Assembly (NCBI GenBank): GCA_964390335.1
Contig: CAYMHU010000022.1
Coordinates: forward strand, 1 to 64,000
Origin: Granulosicoccus sp964390335
GTDB lineage: Bacteria > Pseudomonadota > Gammaproteobacteria > Granulosicoccales > Granulosicoccaceae
Length of the DNA: 64,000 nt
Reading direction: 5' to 3'
A program made the translations under genes and the position numbers. The notes under the pieces were generated by a model. That model was not told the origin of the DNA and ran no database searches. It saw only the letters and a program-made list of their open reading frames with translations. Shown one piece after another: positions 16,803-25,686 of this stretch (positions are counted from its first letter, which is position 1; each line of letters begins with the position of its first letter).

Positions 16803-18335
16803 ATGCCGTTATCCGCGCAGTTTAACCACACTCTTCATAGTATAGCTCTGTTTGTGGTGTTCAATTCCAGTTTGACTCTGGCCCACACCGCCAGTGCTTC
16901 CGAACTGGTGCTACCACCGCTAGAAAACTCGGCAGAACTAGACCGCATTCTGATGCGGGAAATCACGGATGACCATGTGGTAGGCAAACAGCACGATATG
17001 CCGGACTCCCCGCAGGTCTTGATCGATAACGAAGCAAAGCCAGCTGTGGTACTCGATACCGAAACTGGCCTTGAAGCCAAAAACACTGACGCGCCAGCAA
17101 CACAAGCCCAACAACCAGCGGAAGACTTGTTGCCTGCTACCGCTGCACCGATGCCGGTAACTACAGGATCATCCGACACTACCGACTCGGTGTGGGCCAT
17201 AATTCAACAATCAAATCGATTGCCACTGCGCGCACACGACCGCGTCAACTTTTACCAAGAGCAATACAAACGCGAGTCAATGTGGATCAGTAAGATCCTG
17301 CAGCGTGGTACACCGTATCTGGCGCACTTAGTTAGCGCTCTCGATCAACGGTTTTTACCCGTGGAGCTTGCATTGTTGCCAGCGATAGAAAGCGGTTTTC
17401 AACCTACAGCGCGCAGTGCTGGCAGGGCTTTGGGCTTGTGGCAAATAGTGCCTATTACGGCTAAAGAAATCGGCATTGAACGCAACGTATGGTTCGATGG
17501 TCGAGCTGATATCATCGCATCCACAACGGCAGCTGTTGATTACCTCAGCTATTTAAACGCAGAGTTTAACGGCGACTGGGAACTCACACTGGCTGCCTAC
17601 AATGCCGGACCAGGTCGAGTACGTGCTGCGGTTAGAAAAAATAAAAAAGCCGGTTTGCCAACTGACTACTGGTCATTAACGCTGCCCGAAGAAACACAGA
17701 ACTACGTACCCAAACTGGTTGCGCTCGTCAGTTTAATCAAACATTCAAACTTTGGTGGCTTCGATATCGAGCCCGTACCATTGGAAACCGCATTTGATTC
17801 TATCGATGTTGGCTTTCGCGTGAGCCTTGATCGAGTATCGAAAATTACCGGCATTGATGAAAGCACTTTGAGAGCCTTGAACGCTGGACTGACTCATGGC
17901 GTTACACCTCCTGATGGACCGCACCATTTATTAATCCCAAGTGGCAGTGGCGAACAATTTCAAGCGGCGTTCGCCGATATCGATACGGCTCAGTTTTTCT
18001 CAGAACCGAAAACACATCAAGTTGTAGCTGGTGACACTGTCAGTAGCATCGCACTTAAATACGGAGTGTCGCAAAAAGTCCTGCTGGACATGAACGGCCT
18101 GGATAACGCAAATATTAAAATAGGACAGAAACTGGCGGTCACTCACGGGACTAATATGGCCGATTCTGTTGTTCAATATACTGTCAGTATTGGCGATACG
18201 CTGTCGGCAATAGCGGACAAATTTTCGGTGAAAGTACGCAACATTACTAAATCGAGTGGCGAGCCACTAAACGACGATGTCATACACCCGGGCGATACAT
18301 TAAACATCATGGTTAATACACAAACTTCAGGATAA
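16803..18335 (+). CDS. mltD: MltD-like membrane-bound lytic transglycosylase with LysM repeats
   Basis: The enzyme cleaves the MurNAc-GlcNAc bond of peptidoglycan. It is 510 residues long. A hydrophobic N-terminal signal (HSIALFVVFNSSLTLAHTASA) is followed by a Pro/Ala-rich linker, then an SLT domain with the catalytic Glu in LLPAIESGFQPTARS, GLWQIVPITAKEIG, and LTLAAYNAGPGRVRAAV. Two LysM peptidoglycan-binding domains follow (HQVVAGDTVSSIALKYGVS; QYTVSIGDTLSAIADKFSV). No lipobox is obvious, unlike E. coli MltD. It is divergent from the yafS-like gene across 29 bp. Confidence 0.9.
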   Translation: MPLSAQFNHTLHSIALFVVFNSSLTLAHTASASELVLPPLENSAELDRILMREITDDHVVGKQHDMPDSPQVLIDNEAKPAVVLDTETGLEAKNTDAPATQAQQPAEDLLPATAAPMPVTTGSSDTTDSVWAIIQQSNRLPLRAHDRVNFYQEQYKRESMWISKILQRGTPYLAHLVSALDQRFLPVELALLPAIESGFQPTARSAGRALGLWQIVPITAKEIGIERNVWFDGRADIIASTTAAVDYLSYLNAEFNGDWELTLAAYNAGPGRVRAAVRKNKKAGLPTDYWSLTLPEETQNYVPKLVALVSLIKHSNFGGFDIEPVPLETAFDSIDVGFRVSLDRVSKITGIDESTLRALNAGLTHGVTPPDGPHHLLIPSGSGEQFQAAFADIDTAQFFSEPKTHQVVAGDTVSSIALKYGVSQKVLLDMNGLDNANIKIGQKLAVTHGTNMADSVVQYTVSIGDTLSAIADKFSVKVRNITKSSGEPLNDDVIHPGDTLNIMVNTQTSG

Positions 18336-18435
18336 AGTTAAACAGGTGTCATATAAATGACCAGATGTGCTCACTTTTGCGTCCAAATGCGAACAATACC
18401 GGCCTTAGAAGCATTAAACCCCGTATTTAGCCCAG

Positions 18436-18464
18436 TTGACGTAAGCGTCTGAAATGACAATAAT
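18436..18464 (+). promoter_or_regulatory. Predicted sigma-70 promoter upstream of the FHA gene
   Basis: TTGACG (18436-18441) and AATAAT (18459-18464) are separated by 17 bp, both 5 of 6 to consensus. The predicted start near 18471 leaves a leader of about 105 nt before the FHA protein ATG. Confidence 0.5.
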
Positions 18465-18577
18465 TACGAATCTTATACAACAACAGAAATCCAATTCGAT
18501 TTCTGTCCATTTGCATTACGTTTGCACCAAGAATGCAAAAAAGCACGCACTAAAGAATGCACAACGCAGGAAACATC

Positions 18578-19600
18578 ATGACAACCATAATCGTTACACA
18601 CGAAGATAACGAAGTAGATGAATTTGATTTTGACAATGGACCACAAGTCATCTCAATTGGAAGACGCTCTACCAATGATGTTTGCATCCCTAACTTGTCT
18701 GTCAGTGGTGTGCATGCCCGAGTAACCATCGAAGACAACATTGCTCGCATTGAAGACAACAACAGCACAAACGGCACTTACGTAAACGGGCGATTAATCT
18801 CCCGACAGCTACTCAATGATGGCGATGAAATTGTGATCGGCAAAACCCGCGTCATGGTTAACCTTGAAGCGCAAGACGTGGAACCACCCGTTCTCACCGC
18901 CAATAAAGTTCAGACGTCCGACGATGAAGATCTGGACATTGCCTCAGATCTGCAATTAGATCATGACGACAGTTTCGTTCCTGGTTCACGCGACTCAGTG
19001 CAAAATAATCATTACGAAGACGCGCCGATGTCATTATCGGATAAAGCGAAGCTTGCTCTAGGTCGGCAAGATATGGATCGACATGTCAGCAGCCGCAGAG
19101 ATCTGGGCCGGCTCAACTTGCAAAAGCAGGAACAAGGTGACACTGCCGTCGCGGCCATTGCATCCGAAGACTTAGTCAACGAAAGCAAAGCAGTGGAGCG
19201 TGCGGAGCTAGAGCAAATTCCTCAAGCCGACGCTCACCCACTGGACGGCATTGAAAATGTACCGGTCCAGGAAGCGGTAGCTGAAGCTGCAAAACCAGCC
19301 TCCACTCCCAGCAGCTCTCCGATGAAAACGGCGGGCGCGGTGATTGAAATTCAGAATGGCGCCAAGTCTGGGCAAATTCTACCCATCGACAAACCAGTAA
19401 CCACCCTTGGGCGCCCCGGTATTCAGATCGCTGCCATTATGCGTAAGCCCGACGGGTACTTTCTGATGCACATCGAAAGTGACGACAGCGTAGATATGCC
19501 AACGCTCAACAGAGACACCATCGGCGACGAGCCGGTTATGTTGCAAAGTGGTGATCGCCTGAATGTTGCCGGTATCGATGTGGAATTTATGCTGTCGTAG
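18578..19600 (+). CDS. FHA-domain protein (two FHA-like domains)
   Basis: This is a cytosolic 340-residue protein. An N-terminal forkhead-associated domain (about 10-95) keeps the phosphothreonine-binding signature: ISIGRRSTNDVCIPNLSVSGVHARV, then NNSTNGTYVNGRLI. A long acidic, low-complexity linker follows. A second, degenerate FHA-like domain (about 255-340: GAVIEIQNGAKSGQILPIDKPVTTLGRPG ... GDRLNVAGIDVEFML) lacks the SxxH and N residues and probably does not bind phosphopeptide. The start MTTIIVTHEDN was chosen for the AGGA 7 nt upstream. No kinase or phosphatase gene is nearby, so partner and process are unknown. It precedes the AOR gene by about 90 bp. Confidence 0.85.
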   Translation: MTTIIVTHEDNEVDEFDFDNGPQVISIGRRSTNDVCIPNLSVSGVHARVTIEDNIARIEDNNSTNGTYVNGRLISRQLLNDGDEIVIGKTRVMVNLEAQDVEPPVLTANKVQTSDDEDLDIASDLQLDHDDSFVPGSRDSVQNNHYEDAPMSLSDKAKLALGRQDMDRHVSSRRDLGRLNLQKQEQGDTAVAAIASEDLVNESKAVERAELEQIPQADAHPLDGIENVPVQEAVAEAAKPASTPSSSPMKTAGAVIEIQNGAKSGQILPIDKPVTTLGRPGIQIAAIMRKPDGYFLMHIESDDSVDMPTLNRDTIGDEPVMLQSGDRLNVAGIDVEFMLS

Positions 19601-19651
19601 ACAGCCTAGCGTTAAAAGCTAAACCTGCAACACCGTAAACCGCGGGTCCCG

Positions 19652-19660
19652 TGCTATATT
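19652..19660 (+). promoter_or_regulatory. Extended -10 promoter candidate for the AOR gene
   Basis: TGCTATATT at 19652-19660 is an extended -10 element (TGn plus TATATT). No good -35 is seen. Initiation near 19667 would give a leader of about 25 nt before the ATG at 19692. Confidence 0.4.
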
Positions 19661-19691
19661 GCATTAACAAAAACAGTGCAGGCACGACTAC

Positions 19692-21401
19692 ATGCGTTAC
19701 TACCACCAAATTGATCTCGCTAACAAGAACGTAACAACCGATGAGCTTCATGGCGAAGACATCGTCCGAAGCGGTCGCTATCTTATCGCCAAAACCTTAT
19801 TAGAAAAAGGCGTTGCCGCTGTCGATCCTTTATCAGACGCCAACCCCCTGATCTTCTCCGCCGGCCCGTTCGCTGGCACTAATTTCTCGAATGCAAACCG
19901 AGTCAGCGTGGGTTGTAAAAGCCCGCTAACCGGCGGTATCAAAGAAGCCAATGGCGGCGGTACGTTTGCCTTTGCAATGGGGCAACTGCACATCGCAGGA
20001 TTCACACTTCACAATGCCTGCGATACTTGGCAAATCATGCACATCAATAAAGAAGGTGAAATTTCGTTTGAAGATGCCGATGATTTCATGGGCATGGGCA
20101 ACTTTGAAACCGCAGAAAAACTACACGAAAAGTTTGGCAAGAAAGTCAGCTTGGGCTTGTGTGGTCCCGTGGGTGAGTATCAAGGCTTAACTGCCGGCAT
20201 CGCATTCAGTGACGTCGATCTAAGACCATCTCGATTAGCCGCACGTGGTGGTGTTGGTGCGCTAATGGGTGCCAAAAAACTAAAAGCCATTGTGCTCGAT
20301 CTGAATAAAATGCCCACCCTGCACGATCGCAAAAAAGTCATGGGCGCGGTAAAGGAATACAAAAAGAAGTTAGATGCGGAACCTGCAATTCAAGCTTTCC
20401 AGAAACTCGGAACCGCGATGGTCGCCGACTACACCAATCACGTTGGCGGGCTGCCGGTTAAAAACTTTGCCGTAGGCCGCGCAGTCGATACCGATAAAGA
20501 AATATTTAAACTCGGTGGCGATGCGTTACGCGAACAAAACCTGGAACGCGGCGGCATCCAAACACATGCGTGTATGCCGGGTTGTACCATCCAATGCAGT
20601 AACGTGTACGCCGACAAAGACGGCAACGAAGTAGTGTCACCGGTGGAATATGAAACCATCGGCTTATTAGGCACTAACTGCGGCTTAACCGATCCCGACG
20701 AGCTAGCTCACTTGAATAAAATCGCTAACGATCTGGGCGTTGATACCATTGAACTCGGCGGCATGATCGGTGTGCTCATGGAAGCTGGCAAAGGTGAATT
20801 CGGCGATGTTAAATTTATGGAAAGCGTGCTTGAAGAAATGAGAAAAGGCTCGGAAGAAGGCAAGTTATACGCTCAGGGCACAGCTGTCGTTGGAGAACAT
20901 TTTAAAGTCGAGCGCATTCCGGTAATCAAACGCCAAGCCATCAGCGCCTACGATCCTCGCGTTATTGAAGTCACTGGCATCACCATGATGATGACTGCTC
21001 AAGGTGCAGATCACACCGCTGGCAATGCGCCGCAATACGATTGCAAAGATAAAGATGCCAAAGAACTGGTTGGCGCGAGCATCGATTTACAAATTATGTG
21101 TGCATCGGCAGATTCACTCGGCCTATGTATATTCGGACGTTCAGTCACCAATACGCATACGGATTTCTTAACCGCAGCCATCAATGATGCGCATGGCATT
21201 GAATTAGACAGTGACTTCTATGCACGACTGGGTCGCGAAACTCTGGTACTGGAAGACAAATTCAATAAAGCAGCCGGATTCACAGATGCCGATGACGAGC
21301 TGCCCGCATTCTTCTATGATGAAGCGCTGCCACCTAGTAACAAGGTTGCACGATTCCGCAGTAATGAAGTGAACGAAACCGCTCGTGCGATACGCAGCTA
21401 A
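19692..21401 (+). CDS. Aldehyde:ferredoxin oxidoreductase family enzyme (tungsten/molybdenum bis-pterin)
   Basis: AOR-family enzymes oxidise aldehydes to acids (or run in reverse) at a bis-metallopterin tungsten centre with one [4Fe-4S] cluster. The 569 residues align along the whole family: the N-terminal domain (NPLIFSAGPFAGTNFSNANRVSVGCKSPLTGGIKEAN, with pterin-binding motifs), RLAARGGVGALMGAKKLKAI, the cluster motif C-x2-C-x3-C in HACMPGCTIQC with the fourth Cys in DSLGLCIFG, and AYDPR in the second pterin half. A xdhC-like gene follows by 32 bp. No dedicated ferredoxin is adjacent. Substrate and electron partner are unknown. AOR enzymes are best known from anaerobes, so its presence here is notable. 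Confidence 0.9.
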   Translation: MRYYHQIDLANKNVTTDELHGEDIVRSGRYLIAKTLLEKGVAAVDPLSDANPLIFSAGPFAGTNFSNANRVSVGCKSPLTGGIKEANGGGTFAFAMGQLHIAGFTLHNACDTWQIMHINKEGEISFEDADDFMGMGNFETAEKLHEKFGKKVSLGLCGPVGEYQGLTAGIAFSDVDLRPSRLAARGGVGALMGAKKLKAIVLDLNKMPTLHDRKKVMGAVKEYKKKLDAEPAIQAFQKLGTAMVADYTNHVGGLPVKNFAVGRAVDTDKEIFKLGGDALREQNLERGGIQTHACMPGCTIQCSNVYADKDGNEVVSPVEYETIGLLGTNCGLTDPDELAHLNKIANDLGVDTIELGGMIGVLMEAGKGEFGDVKFMESVLEEMRKGSEEGKLYAQGTAVVGEHFKVERIPVIKRQAISAYDPRVIEVTGITMMMTAQGADHTAGNAPQYDCKDKDAKELVGASIDLQIMCASADSLGLCIFGRSVTNTHTDFLTAAINDAHGIELDSDFYARLGRETLVLEDKFNKAAGFTDADDELPAFFYDEALPPSNKVARFRSNEVNETARAIRS

Positions 21402-21433
21402 TATCGCTGTATCGTGCGCGAGGCAAACCTGCA

Positions 21434-22399
21434 TTGTCAATCAGTAGTGATCGCGAAGTACTATCAACTTGTATCGAGTGGCTTGAACAAGGCCACTCGG
21501 TAGACTTAGTTACCGTCGTCAAAACCTGGGGCTCGTCTCCAAAACCTCCCGGCTCGCACGCAGCAGTCAGAGACGATGGCGTATTAGTGGGTTCTGTTTC
21601 GGGTGGCTGCATTGAAAAGCAACTGGCAGAATCGTTTCAACACAATCAGCATACGCGGGTTCATTCTCATCACATCGATGATGAACAAGCACGTCGCTAT
21701 GGTCTCGCCTGCGGCGGGCAACTCGAATTAGTATTCGAACGACTTGGTAAGCCGGCCGAATTACAATCCATTCTTCAGCAGCTGGACAATCGCCAACGCA
21801 TCAGCAGAACGATCACGCTCGGTGACACTAAACCTGCAATACAACCAGCCACTGATTCTGACGCATTCAGCTTCGACGGTAATGCGATCACTAAAATCTA
21901 CGGACCTTCTTGGCGGGTCCTGTTAATCGGCGCCGGGCAACTCTCAAGATACGTTGCCGAGTTTGCGGTTGCCACCGATTTCGATGTATTGGTGTGTGAG
22001 CCACGCGCAGAATTCCGCAAAGCTTGGCAAGTCGCTGACACGCAGCTCATTGATCTGCCTCCGCATGAAGCCGTACTGCAACATGCTCAAGACAGTCGTA
22101 GCGCTGTATTGGCGCTGACACATGACCCCAACCTTGACGACGAAGCGCTACTCGAAGCACTGCCTTCCTCATGCTTTTACGTCGGTGCACTGGGTTCCAC
22201 ACGAAATTATGAAAAACGGTGCAAGCGACTTGCGCCACTGTTAAACCCAAATGATTTAGACAAACTTCGTAGCCCGACTGGGTTGTCTATTGGCAGTCGT
22301 ACTTCGGCGGAAATAGCGATATCGATAGTGGCGGAGTTGGTGCAAACCAGACATAAAAGAAGACAAAAAAAAACCCGACCTACAATTGATCGGGTTTAA
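21434..22399 (+). CDS. XdhC/CoxI-family molybdo(tungsto)cofactor maturation protein
   Basis: XdhC proteins bind molybdenum cofactor and help to sulfurate and insert it into xanthine dehydrogenase-type enzymes. The 321 residues have the N-terminal XdhC_CoxI domain (VTVVKTWGSSPKPPGSHAAVRDDG, GSVSGGCIEKQL, with the conserved Cys in SGGCIE) and a C-terminal Rossmann domain (VLLIGAGQLSRYVAEFA, YVGALGSTRNYEKR, SPTGLSIGSRTSAEIAISI). The start is TTG at 21434. No xanthine or CO dehydrogenase is nearby, and the only metallopterin enzyme is the AOR just upstream, so it probably serves that enzyme. Confidence 0.85.
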   Translation: MSISSDREVLSTCIEWLEQGHSVDLVTVVKTWGSSPKPPGSHAAVRDDGVLVGSVSGGCIEKQLAESFQHNQHTRVHSHHIDDEQARRYGLACGGQLELVFERLGKPAELQSILQQLDNRQRISRTITLGDTKPAIQPATDSDAFSFDGNAITKIYGPSWRVLLIGAGQLSRYVAEFAVATDFDVLVCEPRAEFRKAWQVADTQLIDLPPHEAVLQHAQDSRSAVLALTHDPNLDDEALLEALPSSCFYVGALGSTRNYEKRCKRLAPLLNPNDLDKLRSPTGLSIGSRTSAEIAISIVAELVQTRHKRRQKKTRPTIDRV

Positions 22400-22400
22400 A
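22366..22400. terminator. Intrinsic terminator at the end of the AOR-xdhC operon
   Basis: AAACCCGA (22371-22378) pairs with TCGGGTTT (22390-22397) around an 11-nt loop. It is preceded by a run of A and followed by TTTAAAA. The hairpin overlaps the last codons of the xdhC-like gene. The long A-run makes it stronger for minus-strand transcripts, but it can act on both. Confidence 0.55.
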
Positions 22401-22499
22401 ATTGCCTTGCACCAAATTGGAGAACTACTTCCAACGATTTAACTATAGCGAATACAAGCGTCAGTTAAAATTACCCATATAGAGTAGACGGTAACAGCT

Positions 22500-23261
22500 A
22501 TGACAACTATCGATTTAAATTCAGATCTCGGTGAAAGCTATGGCCCGTGGAAAATGGGTGACGATGAAAGCATGCTAAGCATTGTTAGCAGTGCCAATAT
22601 AGCCTGTGGAGGACATGCAGGTGATGCTCACACCATGCACGACACGTTAACACTTGCAAAACAAAACGGCGTTACGATAGGTGCGCACCCGGGTTTTGAC
22701 GACAAGCCAGAATTTGGTCGCCGACTAATCCCCATGAGCGCTAGCGATGTTGAACAACTGGTTGCATCCCAAATAGGTGCCTTAATAGGCATGGCAAACC
22801 TCACAGATTCTAAAGTGCGATACGTTAAAGCACACGGCGCACTCGCTAATTGGGCAGCGGCTGAACAGACCATCGCGCAGGCAATAGCTAACGCTGTCAA
22901 AAAATCCGCACCTGATTGTGCTTTGTTAGCGATCTCGGGTACTGAACTTGAAAAAGCCGGTAACCAATTAGGATTAAATACGTTTTCTGAAATTTTCGCC
23001 GACCGAGCTTATCAATCTAACGGTCAGTTAGTACCAAGGTCACAAGCAGGCGCTGTTATAAAAGATGCTCAAGCTGCCAGCGAACGCCTACTACGGTTTT
23101 TAGAAACCGGCGATATGCCGACTATTGATGGCGGCAGCGTGCGATTAAAAGCAGAATCCATTTGCATTCACGGTGACAATCCAGCAGCAGTTGCAATGGC
23201 TCGGACGTTAAAGCAGCAACTGGAAGATCAAGGTGTGCAGGTTAAGCCGTTTTTGGTTTAA
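22500..23261 (+). CDS. pxpA: PxpA, 5-oxoprolinase subunit A (LamB/YcsF family)
   Basis: PxpA acts with PxpB and PxpC to open 5-oxoproline to glutamate using ATP. The 253 residues contain the family signatures DLNSDLGESYGPWKMGDD at the N-terminus, SANIACGGHAGDAHTM, GAHPGFDD, GRR, VKAHGALANWA and SICIHGDNPAAV. The partner genes pxpB and pxpC are not in the window, so the complex must be completed from elsewhere or this copy has another role. It follows the terminator near 22385 and stands alone. Confidence 0.9.
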   Translation: MTTIDLNSDLGESYGPWKMGDDESMLSIVSSANIACGGHAGDAHTMHDTLTLAKQNGVTIGAHPGFDDKPEFGRRLIPMSASDVEQLVASQIGALIGMANLTDSKVRYVKAHGALANWAAAEQTIAQAIANAVKKSAPDCALLAISGTELEKAGNQLGLNTFSEIFADRAYQSNGQLVPRSQAGAVIKDAQAASERLLRFLETGDMPTIDGGSVRLKAESICIHGDNPAAVAMARTLKQQLEDQGVQVKPFLV

Positions 23262-23289
23262 TCAGTTGCTCTCAATTCCAAACTTCAAG

Positions 23290-25205
23290 CTAAGTACAAT
23301 ACATTGCTGGCGGTGGCTCCTTGCATTGCCAATGTGTTGAATGACAGTTTGGGTCAATTTGTGTAGGTCCAAATAATTTTTTTGAATTTATACGAGTTGA
23401 ATCATTTTGCGTAGAGTCGATATGTGTAGACTCGGTTCGTGTAGACTCGNNNNNNNNNNNNNNNNNNNNNNNNNNNNNNNNNNNNNNNNNNNNNNNNNNN
23501 NNNNNNNNNNNNNNNNNNNNNNNNNNNNNNNNNNNNNNNNNNNNNNNNNAGTTGAATCATTTTGCGTAGAGTCGATATGTGTAGACTCGGTTCGTGTAGA
23601 CTCGATATGTGTAGACGCATCGTGCGTGTTTTGTGCTGAGCAAGTATCAACAACTGCTGCATCCGCAATATCGTACCCGTTTTTATCTATTATGCGAAAC
23701 CGGAATCGTTCTGGTGATAGCTGCCGTATTGTGTTAAATGACTCCCGATCGTTGCGTAATGACTCTTCAAAGTCAAATTGATTGAGATCTTGAAAATTGA
23801 GCTGTTGGAAAAACTGCTTATGCACGCCGTCTTTGTCCTGTGCAACCGCTTCGATTTTATACCCGCCTTCATGCACCAGTGTGTGATGGTAGGAACACAG
23901 GCAAACACCATTTTCAACTGATGTTGCGCCGCCATCCGCCCAGTGTTGCATGTGATGTATGTGCAAGTGCCGTGAATGATCACAACCTGGCCACACGCAT
24001 TGTTGATCACGTTCTTTGATGGCGCGAGCCATGGCACTTGGCCAGATGCGGGATTTACGGCCAATATCGATAGGCTCGCCGTTCTTTGTTTTATTGACTG
24101 AGATACTGCAATCGCAAGCAATGCGCCGGGCTGTTTCCCGGCCAATGGGTCCAGCGCCGGCTATGGTGGGGCGTTTTGCGGGTATTACGGGATTTTGGTC
24201 GGTGAATAAGTGGTCTGGGTTTATGCTGTGAGTGTTGCAGCTGTTTTTTATTAAAGCAAGCTCACTTTCATCGACAGACACACTAACTTGATATCGATCA
24301 GCCGTCGCAATGGCTTTACCGGCGCCTTGCAGGCTCGACTCTGCCATTAATACTGCTGCGTCTGCTCTGCGTTGTGACATCGTATTATCGGATGCACCCA
24401 ACTCACCCAAGCAATGTTCAACACTGTTTAGAAAGGCTTGTGCCAGTTCCGGTGGTAACACCAATTGGATTTGCGTGCTGCCGTTACTGGCCTCGCGCCA
24501 GGTGAATGAGCGGGAGTTCCATTGCTGCATTGTGCGGGTGTTTTCCGCGTTTTCACCGTCATCGCCATCTTTATCACACCATCGATAACCATCGCATAAG
24601 CGTTTAACCTCCGATACGGATGCATCCAACGCAGCATGGCACAAGATTTTTTCGTTATGTCCATCAGCCACGCGCGTAATCAGCCGTACTTTCGACCAAG
24701 ACAACTTGCCGACCCTGAACAGTGCTCGTAGCGTCGGCAGAGACTGCAGTTGGCGACCCACGCGCAAGTACTCCCAGCTTAGTTTGGTGCTAATGCCAAT
24801 TTCTGCATTCATCCACGCGGCGCAATGGTTCGCACCACTTTGTTTCCAGGCTTGTTGATCATCAAACCGGACTAGCAGTTCTAACAGGTCGGCATGTTGC
24901 GAGCTTATTTCTTGTGAGAGTAGTTTTAAGCGTTCACGGATGGATTGTGCATCTTGCGGTAATGCGCTGCGGTTGATGCTTTCGTTATGCTCTTCTCCTT
25001 CAGTGCGTTCAGTTTGTTCAGTACATTCATCGTTTTTAGAACATTCAGGCTTACCTTCAATGCAGGCCATGGCCAACCGAACACGCTGACCAAACTGCTC
25101 ACGGTCAGCGGCATTGAATGAGCTCATGCCGAGCTGAAAAGAGGATGCGGATTTATTATCGTTATTATTTTTGTCGTTATTACTGGGCTGGTTAGGTTTA
25201 TCCAT
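23290..25205 (-). CDS. DUF222/HNH endonuclease-family protein, interrupted by an assembly gap
   Basis: From ATG 25205 (GGGAG about 10 nt upstream) the protein has an acidic, Asn/Lys-rich N-terminus, a DUF222 domain (LLELLVRFDDQQAWKQSG, AWMNAEIGISTKLSWEYLRVGRQL, LSWSKVRLITRVADG) and a zinc-type HNH motif (CVWPGCDHSRHLHIHH, GVCLCSYHHTLVHEGGY). A Ser/Thr/Asp-rich repeat tail follows (STHIESTRTESTHIDST). 100 N lie at 23450-23549. The same 55-mer flanks both sides; counting it once, the frame continues for 34 more residues (including THWQCKEPPPAMYCT) to a TAG at 23292-23290, about 586 residues in total. Reading literally through the N gives a false tail. A LexA box lies 62 bp upstream. DUF222/HNH proteins occur in many copies per genome; their role is unknown. 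Confidence 0.75.
23309..23356 (-). repeat. 48-bp copy of a dispersed HNH-tail sequence (copy 1)
   Basis: This segment of the HNH gene tail matches 53410-53457 (opposite strand) at 40 of 48 positions, including ACACATTGGCAATGCAA without a mismatch. Confidence 0.75.
23395..23604. repeat. Identical 55-bp direct repeats flanking the first N gap
   Basis: Positions 23395-23449 and 23550-23604 are the same 55 bases, starting AGTTGAATCATTTTGCGTAG, on either side of 100 N. They contain short GTGTAGACTCG-like units that encode the Ser/Thr/Asp-rich protein tail. Equal 55-base ends suggest two contigs that ended at the same 55-mer node of a de Bruijn assembly, so the real distance may be zero or a whole number of repeat units. 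Confidence 0.85.
23450..23549. other. Assembly gap (100 N)
   Basis: This is a placeholder gap of exactly 100 unknown bases inside the HNH gene. Confidence 0.99.
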
Positions 25206-25267
25206 AAAACAGTTCTCCCTTGACGAAATTCATCGTAACAGGAAAACCGCACCGGCGCATCAAACAA

Positions 25268-25283
25268 CTGTATGTTTATACAG
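25268..25283. promoter_or_regulatory. LexA (SOS) box upstream of the HNH gene
   Basis: CTGTATGTTTATACAG is a perfect CTGT-N8-ACAG palindrome frame and matches 14 of 16 positions of the E. coli-type consensus CTGTATATATATACAG. It lies 62 bp upstream of the HNH gene ATG on the minus strand. A TTGATG that could serve as a -35 begins 4 bp downstream of the box. The rest of 25284-25686 holds no recognised gene; a short frame at 25326-25553 lacks any support. Confidence 0.7.
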
Positions 25284-25686
25284 TTTGCAACGTAAGCGGC
25301 GAATTCAGTTTCTATGTGAACGTTTTTGGCAGCTAAGTACCTAAACCGGAAGATAAATCGCCTTATTAAACTATTCTCTACAGCTAACGATCAATCAAAT
25401 TCACAACGCTTGGGACCAAAAAAAGACATATACATATCAATAGCGATCAATAACAGAAACACGATGCCCAGGATAACGTTTGAAGGCGAAAACAAGGCTG
25501 CTATCAGAGCGAGAGCACTGGCTACCACAGGAAAAACTTCATATTCTCTCTAGTTACATCTCTGGCAGTGTGCTTCCTGTCGGTTCTAACTCAGTCTGAC
25601 ATTGCCTGTATGCTGTAGTTTCTGATAGTTCCATTCTCCAGTTTTGCACAACAACACAATTTTCTTGTTTATTGAAGCTTCTAAAT

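Noticed and set aside
23395..23630. Short repeated units near the first gap as a CRISPR array
   Set aside because: Units are about 11-18 bp, vary, have no regular spacers and encode the Ser/Thr/Asp-rich protein tail. No cas genes are present.
25326..25553. 75-codon open frame in the HNH upstream spacer
   Set aside because: It has no ribosome-binding site, no recognisable domain and unusual composition; the spacer is more simply regulatory.
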